The notes below the pieces were generated by a model that saw nothing but the letters and a program-made list of their open reading frames with translations, searched no databases and was not told the DNA's origin. A stretch of 64,000 nt of DNA. Source: Caballeronia sp. SEWSISQ10-4 2. Its GTDB lineage: Bacteria; Pseudomonadota; Gammaproteobacteria; Burkholderiales; Burkholderiaceae. The translations under genes and the position numbers were made by a program. Below, in pieces: positions 58,095 to 64,000 of this stretch. Numbering within the stretch: the stretch's first letter is position 1; each line of letters starts with the position of its first letter. The stretch lies in assembly GCF_030464885.1 (NCBI RefSeq), contig NZ_JALPRJ010000001.1, positions 124,001 to 188,000 of the forward strand, read 5' to 3'.

Positions 58095-59648
58095 TTAACG
58101 ACCCACTTGCGGCAACGCGACATCGCCGTACAGTTGCCGCAAGAAGTCGATAAAGTTTGGATTCATGATGTCGTCGTGGTCCTTCATGACTTCGCCATCT
58201 GTTTCGATATTCCAGACCAGCGCATTCGAGTTGTCCGTGCCCGGCATTTCTGGATGGTTCACCACCTCGAGATGATCGCCGCCGCAAAAGTTGCGGGTCC
58301 AGCCGGAAGCAAGTAAACCGGAGGGCTTCCGCCACTCCGTTAGGAATTTCTCGGATTGTACGACTTCAAGGGATTTGTTTCGCACCGTGATCGATGCGAT
58401 GTTCTGGCTGTCGCTCGCGCCAGTTTGCTCGGCCGCCCGTAGCGTGGACTTCCAACCATGACACGTAGCGTCGTCGGTGCTGGCCGGGGTTTCGATGCTC
58501 GAGGCACCATCCGCCGCTGAGCGTGGCCCATGCAGGCGGTGAGTCAGGTAATGGTCGATATGCCCGGGGGTATGGTTCATTGCGACGCTCTGTGCGTCGG
58601 AGGAAGCTGGGCGCTCAAACACTGTATATACGGCACGCCCCGCAGGAAAAGCCATTCCGGTCGCCCAATCGGCTGTGGACGTGATCGATACGAGCAGCGG
58701 CGGCTGATAAGTACGCGGTTTATACCGATCCGCGACAGCGAACAGAGGCTCATATCGCACTGCCTCGAATGCCGGATTGACCAGGACAATCATGTCAGCG
58801 ATCCTTTCCGCCGGGTCGTATCCCCCATCGGTGCCCGGCAGGTCATCTTGCGCCGACAGGACCTCGGTAAGCGGACCCGAGGTCGCCGCAAAGAGAATCA
58901 GCGCGCCGAAACTGTGTCCGATCATCAGCGTGCGGATACGCGGCCGATTGACCGACTGCTCGTTCTGCGGGCCGAGGGCCTTATTTTCACCTGCGGGTGT
59001 CGCGTTGTAGTAGCGCTGCATGGCGCGCATCCGCGCGAAGAGCTCTCGAGCGGAACCTACTGATACCCGGCGTGCCGCCTCCTTGCGGCCCCAGAACGAC
59101 AGGTCCATCACCGGCCCGGAATCTTTGCCGGGCCAGCTTGCACCTCGCCAAGCAACATAGATGCCCACTACCTTGCGCCGCTTACCGCCGTGCGAGGCCT
59201 GGTAGAGTTCGTCGCCAGCGAATGTCTGCAGCAGATGGCGGAAAATATCAACGTTGCTGTCGTCGACATCGGCGTCGTGTTTCCAGCCATGCACAAACAC
59301 GATGATGCTGAGGTCATCGCCATCATCGAGCAATTGGCGGAGGCGTTTCATCACGTGTTCGATCTGGCCGGAAGGAGTCTCCGCGGGCTGCGTCGCGGAA
59401 GCCGGCCTGTCGGGGTAGAGCCATCCTTGATCGTCGAACTCCACCACATGCATCTCGTAGGCGTCGGAGCCTTTCACGATCTCCGGCGTCACATGCCCGC
59501 ATTTTTCACGCCTAGCGAGCTTGGCCGTGGGACAGTCCACAGCACTGGCCTCGAGTAGCTGGGTTCGATAGGGGGGAATGTCCGTGCAGGCGGAAAGCAA
59601 CAGAGCCGACAACAGGACGATCGCGGCCGCGCTATTGGTTCTGGACAT
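58095..59648 (-). CDS. Alpha/beta-hydrolase lipoprotein
   Basis: A 517-residue predicted lipoprotein (signal 8-20, lipobox LLSAC, Cys21) with an alpha/beta-hydrolase core. The oxyanion-side loop is VFVHGWKHDAD (118-128), and the nucleophile Ser246 is in IGHSFGAL. Downstream Asp and His (PGHIDHYLTH) are candidate partners. It would act at the envelope on an ester or lipid. The start at ATG 59648 is chosen to keep the signal at the N-terminus. The lower conservation and its position suggest accessory origin. Confidence 0.75.
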   Translation of the reverse strand: MSRTNSAAAIVLLSALLLSACTDIPPYRTQLLEASAVDCPTAKLARREKCGHVTPEIVKGSDAYEMHVVEFDDQGWLYPDRPASATQPAETPSGQIEHVMKRLRQLLDDGDDLSIIVFVHGWKHDADVDDSNVDIFRHLLQTFAGDELYQASHGGKRRKVVGIYVAWRGASWPGKDSGPVMDLSFWGRKEAARRVSVGSARELFARMRAMQRYYNATPAGENKALGPQNEQSVNRPRIRTLMIGHSFGALILFAATSGPLTEVLSAQDDLPGTDGGYDPAERIADMIVLVNPAFEAVRYEPLFAVADRYKPRTYQPPLLVSITSTADWATGMAFPAGRAVYTVFERPASSDAQSVAMNHTPGHIDHYLTHRLHGPRSAADGASSIETPASTDDATCHGWKSTLRAAEQTGASDSQNIASITVRNKSLEVVQSEKFLTEWRKPSGLLASGWTRNFCGGDHLEVVNHPEMPGTDNSNALVWNIETDGEVMKDHDDIMNPNFIDFLRQLYGDVALPQVGR

Positions 59649-60269
59649 GTTCAGGTATCCGTAGATGGAAGACCGTTCGTTCGAGGTGCAGGCTGACTCG
59701 TGGATATTCAAATGCTTTACCGTTCAAATCGATCTTTTCTATGCCCGATTTTTCGGCGTCGGCGCGAATCGTTTAAATGGACGCCAGTGTCGGGATCGCA
59801 AAATCATCTACTGTTTTACGCGTTGAGTCCGATCAGCCTGATACGCCCCGTCACCCTCGTTCGCTTGATGCGCCTGACTCTTTTCATGGATCCGAGGTGA
59901 TTCCGAGGCGCGTTTTGTGCGCTCGGCATACGCATTGCGGCTTCCACAAAAAAGCGTACGTAACGCAACAGGCGCTCGGTGGGAAACTCGTTGAATTGTT
60001 GCGTATGGCTCTCGTCGACGCGGAGTCTTTTCGTCCATGGTTCGCACGGACCGATTCGATATAAGTCGGCCAACCCGGAGGCTTGCACGTCTCACGTCAT
60101 TGACAAAAGGTTAGATAACCAAATTGATATCTCAAGGCGTATCTGGACATATCGACAAATTATGTGGCCGAGCGCACTAACACGGCCGATTTTCCCGGCG
60201 AGAAAGATGATTTGACAGTTTTCGCTTTGAACGGGTAACGATTCAGTGCAGCCGTGCCGGGAGACGACA
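59649..60269. other. Non-coding stretch between hydrolase genes
   Basis: About 620 bases with lower GC than the flanks. A minus-strand GTG frame (60088-59816, 90 codons) exists but has no ribosome site and I do not trust it. No repeats or terminators are clear. Confidence 0.45.
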
Positions 60270-61187
60270 ATGCGATGCCAAAATCGACGAAATTTTTTGA
60301 GACTCGCTGCCGGGACTACGCTGCTCACGACCGGTGCGGCGGAAGGTGAAGCTGCTTTGGAAGTTGCGAAGTACGCGGACATGACCATGCAGCAGCGAGG
60401 ATTCGACTGCTTCACGTTCAGCGATGGACGCTACGAGCACGCCGTGTTCATCAAGGGTTCGGGGCCGCCCGTGATCGTCATGCACGAACTGCCCGGCTTT
60501 GCGGAGCCTCTCGTCGGGTTCGCCGATCGGCTTGTCAACGCAGGCTTTCGGGTCTACGCGCCGCATCTGTTCGGGCCGTTAATGTGGGAGGACCCAACGC
60601 TCAACTATGCCCGGCTATGCATCAGCAAAGAGTTCGGCTATCTCAGAGCCAATCGCTCTGCGCCAATCTGCGACTGGTTGCGCGCTCTTGCGAACTCGCT
60701 GAGCGAAGAGCCGCCGGGAACGAGAATCGGAGTGATCGGAATGTGCCTGACCGGTGCCTTCGTCATCCCGATGGTGATCGAGCCGGGCGTGCGCGCCGGC
60801 GTCATATCGCAGCCGGCTATTCCCATCTCCCTGCGCTACGTTCAAACGGGCCGCGGGGAAGGTGACTGGATGCGCGAGATGAATATCTCCGACGAGGAAC
60901 TGCGAGAGGCGACCGAACGTTGCGCGCGCGACCACGTGCCAATCCTCGTAGAGAGATTCCTAAACGATCGTCGCAGCACCCATGCGCGCGTGGAGCGCAT
61001 CGCGCAAGCCTTCGGCAGCAACGCCACCGTGTACGAGTACAAGAACCCCGGTCCAGGGCCGTATCCCCATGCCATTCTGACCTCCGAGTACGATCTGGCG
61101 GATGGCGATCCGGCCAACCCCACTCGTGTTGCGCTCCAACGGGTCATCGCGTTTTTGACCACCAACCTCGCGCCACGCTCGACATAG
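60270..61187 (+). CDS. Dienelactone-hydrolase family protein with Tat signal
   Basis: A 305-residue hydrolase. The N-terminus carries a twin-arginine motif NRRNFLRLAAG (5-15) and a hydrophobic run, so it is predicted to leave the cytoplasm folded. The catalytic region has the Cys nucleophile GMCLTGAF (C159) of dienelactone hydrolases and VIVMHELPGF near the oxyanion loop; a candidate His is in YPHAIL. Cytoplasmic clc-type dienelactone hydrolases are shorter and lack a signal, so the true substrate is unknown. ATG 60270 has GGGAG upstream. Confidence 0.8.
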   Translation: MRCQNRRNFLRLAAGTTLLTTGAAEGEAALEVAKYADMTMQQRGFDCFTFSDGRYEHAVFIKGSGPPVIVMHELPGFAEPLVGFADRLVNAGFRVYAPHLFGPLMWEDPTLNYARLCISKEFGYLRANRSAPICDWLRALANSLSEEPPGTRIGVIGMCLTGAFVIPMVIEPGVRAGVISQPAIPISLRYVQTGRGEGDWMREMNISDEELREATERCARDHVPILVERFLNDRRSTHARVERIAQAFGSNATVYEYKNPGPGPYPHAILTSEYDLADGDPANPTRVALQRVIAFLTTNLAPRST

Positions 61188-61293
61188 CCTGGCATGTCAC
61201 TTTGTCAGACCCGGCGAAGGGCCGCTCTCGGTCCGGGTCGAAGCCCATCTCGCAGGCGTGCGCGGCATAGCCGCGGCCGACGCAATATCGATA

Positions 61294-61737
61294 TCAAGTT
61301 GCAGTCGGAGACGAAAGCTTACCCTTGGAGGCTAGTACTCGATTGCGGCCCTTGTTCTTCGCCTCATACAACGCCTTGTCGGCAGCCAGTATGAGCTCGG
61401 CAGGATCGCTCGTGCCTCGACTCGGGACCCGCGCATCAACACCCGCGCTTATCGTGATGAAGCCAGCGGGGCTGCCCGAATGTTCAATTTCCAGAGCGCG
61501 AATAGCGCTGCGGATATTGTCTGCGATCGCTACGGCATGAGCTACATCGGTATTCGGCAGAAGCACCGTAATTTCCTCTCCACCATACCGGGCGGCGAGG
61601 TCCCCCGGACGTCGGGCTGTCAGATCCCCGATGAGACGGCTGATCGTGCGCAGACACTCATCGCCGGCTGCATGTCCGTAGATGTCGTTGTATTGCTTGA
61701 AGCAATCGACATCCATCATGACCAGTGCCAATCGTGA
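61294..61737 (-). pseudogene. 5'-truncated diguanylate cyclase (GGDEF) remnant
   Basis: About 148 codons of a GGDEF domain, beginning in mid-domain at SRLALVMMDVDCFKQYND and running through GHAAGDECLR, the active-site loop RYGGEEI and the C-terminal ADKALYEAKNKGRNRV to a normal stop. The sensor region and the first part of the domain (the D-x-LTGLxNR strand) are missing. The frame extends to 61812 as M-RLWRGHAS, but those residues overlap the integrase scrap in another frame and are not GGDEF-like. Most likely inactive. Confidence 0.75.
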
Positions 61738-61741
61738 CTGT

Positions 61742-61894
61742 TTGCGCATCGACGGCATTACGGCCCTTATCGATTGCGCTCTCGTGCTCGCGTGCCCACG
61801 CCAGAGCCGCACCTTTCGTTTTAAACGTCTTTGATATACTCTGCCCGCTGCGCCGGATCGGTGCTCGCCAGCGCTCGCTCACGGGTAAGATTGA
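61742..61894 (-). pseudogene. N-terminal remnant of a tyrosine integrase
   Basis: About 50 codons in one frame read SILPVSERWRAPIRRSGQ, then SISKTFKTKGAALAWAREHE and SAIDKGRN, the typical arm-binding N-terminus of a phage-type tyrosine integrase. There is no start codon in the right place, and the sequence stops matching at the border with the GGDEF remnant; catalytic Arg, His and Tyr parts are absent. It lies 236 bases from the tRNA-Arg gene. Confidence 0.7.
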
Positions 61895-62129
61895 TTTGCC
61901 CCGAAGCCGTTGTGCTGCAGGACCACGCGATCTGGCAGTACTACAAATTGCCATAAGTCGCCCAAAAGGCTGTCTTGTAGCAAAAGTGCAGCAGAGAGGT
62001 TGAGAAATTAGGGATCACAGTGCGTCACGGCGCTTCATTTAGGAAGAAGCGAATCAGCCGAAAACGCATACTGGGTAAGACAGAAGCCTTTATCTATAGG
62101 GCTTCATTCTACTCATTGAAAATATCCAT

Positions 62130-62204
62130 CTCCCCGTAGTTCAATGGATAGAACAAGTGCCTCCTAAGCGCTAGATGCAGGTTCGATTCCTGCCGGGGGG
62201 ACCA
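62130..62204 (+). tRNA. tRNA-Arg, anticodon CCT
   Basis: A full cloverleaf of 75 bases: acceptor CTCCCCG pairing with CGGGGGG (one T-G), D-arm GTTC/GAAC, anticodon arm AGTGC/GCGCT with loop CTCCTAA (anticodon CCT, reading AGG), T-arm GCAGG/CCTGC with TTCGATT loop, discriminator A and encoded CCA at 62202-62204. Its 3' end is the likely attachment site of the integrase remnant that follows. Confidence 0.95.
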
Positions 62205-62237
62205 GTAGCACATCTACTAACATCCCAGAATATCCAT

Positions 62238-62272
62238 AAACCCCGCACGGCGTAAGGCTCTGCGGGGTTTTT
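62238..62272 (+). terminator. Terminator after tRNA-Arg
   Basis: AAACCCCGCA (62238-62247) pairs with TGCGGGGTTT (62261-62270), followed by further T. It ends tRNA transcription 34 bases downstream. Confidence 0.85.
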
Positions 62273-62309
62273 CTTGTTCCATACCATCCAAGAGCATTCC
62301 CCTGAATCC

Positions 62310-62370
62310 GGGGTACATGTGGGGTACAGTATCGGGGTACAAGCCATACCTCTCCTCGGAGATACCCCAC
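62310..62370. repeat. GGGGTACA boxes and an inverted copy, probable integrase arm sites
   Basis: GGGGTACA occurs three times (62310-62317, 62321-62328, 62334-62341) and an inverted near-copy TACCCC lies at 62364-62369, immediately before the integrase stub. Closely spaced repeats at this place are typical arm-type binding sites of P4-class integrases. Confidence 0.6.
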
Positions 62371-62371
62371 C

Positions 62372-62460
62372 ATGCCTCTACTCACCGCCCCGCAGTGCGC
62401 AATGCCAAGCCCACGGAGAAGCCCCGCAAGCTCTGGGATGGGGATGGATTGTTCCTGTTG
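62372..62460 (+). pseudogene. 5' stub of a P4-type integrase, frameshifted
   Basis: ATG 62372 begins MPLLT. After a one-base deletion the next frame continues VRNAKPTEKPRKLWDGDG and LFLL, the hallmark start of P4-type integrases (arm-binding domain, DUF4102). Similarity stops at about 62460; all catalytic parts are gone, and a terminator hairpin follows 40 bases later. It lies 168 bases behind tRNA-Arg in the same direction, as intact integrases of this class do. Confidence 0.75.
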
Positions 62461-62500
62461 GGACCTTCGATGTGTTCCGCACCGCGTCACCGAATCTCTA

Positions 62501-62534
62501 AAAGCCCCGTAAGCCTTGCGCTGTGGGGCTTTTT
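62501..62534 (+). terminator. Terminator after the integrase stub
   Basis: AAAAGCCCC (62501-62509) pairs with GGGGCTTTT (62525-62533), T-tract following. The remaining stretch to 62817 shows no gene. Confidence 0.8.
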
Positions 62535-62817
62535 CTCTGCTGTGATCGTCTCGTCACATCTACGGCATCCTTCCAGACCATGCTCGTTATAGACTCGTCT
62601 CGACGACGATGACGCGACCAAATCGCATCGGCGCGGCCCCGCATTGCAGAACAGACGTTTTTTTGTAGCCGGCTAACGGCTCAGGAAAAGTCGCGCGTGA
62701 CGCAGAACGAAAACAATCGCGCGCATGACATACGGGTTACCTAATGCACGAGGCCCCTGGAAAGCGCTACCCTTAGCGAGCCCTGTTTCCGCTTGCAGTC
62801 ATCTCCGGGACACCACC

Positions 62818-63078
62818 ATGGCCACGACCTTTACCAGTTTCAAGGCTCAGCTCAACATGCTGCTTCGCGACCAGCCGCGCGGCGTGACCGCGGACCTAAC
62901 CGATTTTGCAGTGGCGTATTGGGATGGACGACAGGTGGTGGGCGCCTACCTTCGCGACGCTGGCCATGTCGACGAAGTATTCGATATGGACGAGAACGCT
63001 TTCGAGCAGTGGCACGACGAGTTTGTTGCGTGGCTCGCCGATCCGCGGTTCACGGCAAGGCCGGACCTGCTGGCATAG
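62818..63078 (+). CDS. Small acidic protein of unknown function
   Basis: An 86-residue acidic protein (TADLTDFAVAYWDGRQVVGAYL, EVFDMDENAFEQWHDEF). Alternating strands and helices suggest a small folded domain. No family recognised. ATG 62818 is taken although the ribosome site is weak; the frame continues to 62725. It is convergent with the three small paralogues that follow. Confidence 0.6.
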   Translation: MATTFTSFKAQLNMLLRDQPRGVTADLTDFAVAYWDGRQVVGAYLRDAGHVDEVFDMDENAFEQWHDEFVAWLADPRFTARPDLLA

Positions 63079-63125
63079 ATGAGGGACGACCGGGCGTTCA
63101 ATGCAAACCGCCCCGCCCCTCTCAC

Positions 63126-63302
63126 TTACCGGGCGCCGATCCAGAATTCGTCATCGAGTGCCTGGAAGAAAAACGCTTCCAGCTCTTCCTCGGACAAATC
63201 GTCGAGCGTGATACCGCGCAGGCGGCAAAGCACATGCAGCGTCTCGTCGGCAGCAATGACGAGATTCCGAAAGGCGGCGGCGGAGGGATTGGTCGTGTTC
63301 AT
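63126..63302 (-). CDS. CRLRG small protein, paralogue 1
   Basis: A 58-residue acidic protein with a helix AADETLHVLCRLRG, then DDLSEEELEAFFFQALDDEF. The start at ATG 63302 is chosen because it puts 25 residues before CRLRG, exactly as in the second paralogue; a GTG at 63323 would be seven codons longer. It is the last of three tandem relatives on this strand. No signal, no membrane segment; function unknown. Confidence 0.65.
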   Translation of the reverse strand: MNTTNPSAAAFRNLVIAADETLHVLCRLRGITLDDLSEEELEAFFFQALDDEFWIGAR

Positions 63303-63488
63303 GCATGGGCTAACGGCCAGCACGCGGCAAACTTTAGACGAAATGCGCGATATTTTTAACCAACTGCGCTCGACCCGAAAATCGCATGTTCAGGTAATTT
63401 TCCGTAAGCAGCTTAGGCCTCGGCGCAAGCTTAAACCGCTCTTCGCACGCGCTGCGAAACACCAGTCGCATCGCCATGAAAACGATCC

Positions 63489-63680
63489 TTACATGCGCCC
63501 GTTCAAATACGCAGCCCCACCCAATTCGTCTTCGAGCGCGTTGAAAAAGTACTCGCCCAACGCGGCATCGGAAAGGCTATCGACGGAAACCCCTCGCAGA
63601 CGGCAAAGCAATTCCAACGCTTCATCGGCGGCGTTTAATGCGCTGCGGGTATCGGTGTAAGGGAGTTTGCTGAGGTCCAT
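63489..63680 (-). CDS. CRLRG small protein, paralogue 2
   Basis: A 63-residue protein with the same plan: MDLSKLPYTD start, AADEALELLCRLRG, then SLSDAALGEYFFNALEDELGG and a short tail. Conserved with paralogue 1: A-A-x-E-x-L, CRLRG, L-S-x-x-x-L-x-x-(Y/F)-F, (A/Q)-A-L-x-D-(E/D). Upstream it shares a CTAAA-GTTTGCC-like stretch with paralogue 1. Function unknown. Confidence 0.65.
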   Translation of the reverse strand: MDLSKLPYTDTRSALNAADEALELLCRLRGVSVDSLSDAALGEYFFNALEDELGGAAYLNGRM

Positions 63681-63846
63681 GGCCGAAATAACGGCAAACG
63701 TTTAGCGGACTTTAGTGTCCCGCTGAAGGTCAAAAGATCCTTACGCCGCGCGGCATCGTCCAAAGGCAAATCTGCCAGCCAGCGCTTCGCCATGTCGCAG
63801 AGCAGAGCACGACACAGCAACACAACACAGCACGTCCCGGTTCAAA

Positions 63847-64000
63847 TCACCAGGACCCGCACATATCATCGCTGAGTGCGTTCGAAAAGAACTCACCGAG
63901 CTCGTCATCGGAGAGGTGTTCGATAGCCACGCCACGCAGGCGGCAGATCAATTCCAGCGTTTCCCCCGCGGCTCGAACGATGTCGCGGGACGCTTCAGGA
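63847..64000 (-). CDS. CRLRG small protein, paralogue 3, partial
   Basis: Third member of the array, cut by the window end: PEASRDIVRAAGETLELIC then RLRG, IEHLSDDELGEFFSNALSDD and a short end MCGSW with stop at 63847-63849. It has no start codon inside the window, so it is easily missed. It is slightly more similar to paralogue 2 than to 1. The array may continue to the right. Confidence 0.65.
   Translation of the reverse strand, partial: PEASRDIVRAAGETLELICRLRGVAIEHLSDDELGEFFSNALSDDMCGSW

Noticed and set aside
59816..60088. 90-codon minus-strand GTG frame
   Set aside because: Looks partly protein-like (FPTERLLRYVRFFVEAAM), but lacks a ribosome site, ends in a basic low-quality stretch and has no recognisable family.
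62164..62490. Minus-strand ORF of 108 codons ending PPAGIEPASSA
   Set aside because: It runs antisense through the tRNA-Arg gene; this ending is a well-known artefact of reading a tRNA backwards.
1..64000. CRISPR array, rRNA operon or complete insertion sequence
   Set aside because: Direct repeats seen are short and contiguous (8, 17 bases), not spacer-separated; no transposase or rRNA sequence was found.

Overview
The window is GC-rich chromosomal DNA from a betaproteobacterium of the family Burkholderiaceae, most likely Burkholderia sensu lato (Paraburkholderia or Caballeronia type). This is inferred from the gene set: intracellular PHB depolymerase, the rsxB-nth-DUF1841 order, a very long FtsK, BenE, MctP with DUF3311, a DUF3096 peptide, and HtpG next to a MocR regulator. 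No database search was possible, so the genus is an inference.

Layout. 1-8.1 kb: 3' end of gluQ, RNA helicase rhlE, an aldehyde dehydrogenase/acetolactate-synthase-like pair, an MliC-type lysozyme inhibitor, a tiny lipoprotein gene with a GTG start, and purT. 8.3-16.3 kb: META-domain lipoprotein, giant ftsK, zntB, a secreted seven-bladed lactonase-type propeller, a DUF3096 peptide and a small unknown gene. 16.7-20.4 kb: GH15 glucosidase/trehalase-like enzyme and phaZ, both reserve-carbon genes. 20.4-24.6 kb: TetR regulator, rsxB-nth, DUF1841 and two small c-type cytochromes. 24.9-30.7 kb: a moxR-GNAT-VWA(CoxE-like) set, benE, transaldolase and a VOC protein. 30.8-35.9 kb: FUSC membrane protein, mctP-DUF3311, a spermidine-synthase-like methyltransferase fold and an orphan ParA-like ATPase. 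36-44.4 kb: ubiC overlapping a deoxyinosine glycosylase gene, a broken small repeat gene, htpG, a MocR regulator, a VOC protein, a class I aminotransferase and a RidA protein. 45-57.5 kb: GGDEF-EAL protein, CopD-like membrane protein, parC-parE, uup, DUF4399, rubredoxin, a methyltransferase and DUF4239.

From about 57.6 kb the character changes to accessory DNA: secreted or lipoprotein hydrolases, a 5'-truncated GGDEF gene joined to the N-terminal scrap of a tyrosine integrase, a tRNA-Arg(CCT) followed by a frameshifted 5' stub of a P4-type integrase with its arm-type repeats, and then three tandem small paralogues of unknown function carrying a shared CRLRG core. This looks like an old integration hotspot from which elements have been largely deleted.

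Most core genes are closed off by good hairpin terminators, and several are short operons with ATGA overlaps (ubiC with the glycosylase gene, DUF3311 with mctP). The best candidates for something undescribed are the tandem CRLRG small-protein family at the right end, the small LHDPKAS-repeat gene with an in-frame stop, the GTG-start mini-lipoprotein, and the orphan ParA-like ATPase. No CRISPR array, rRNA operon, intact insertion sequence or intact prophage was seen.
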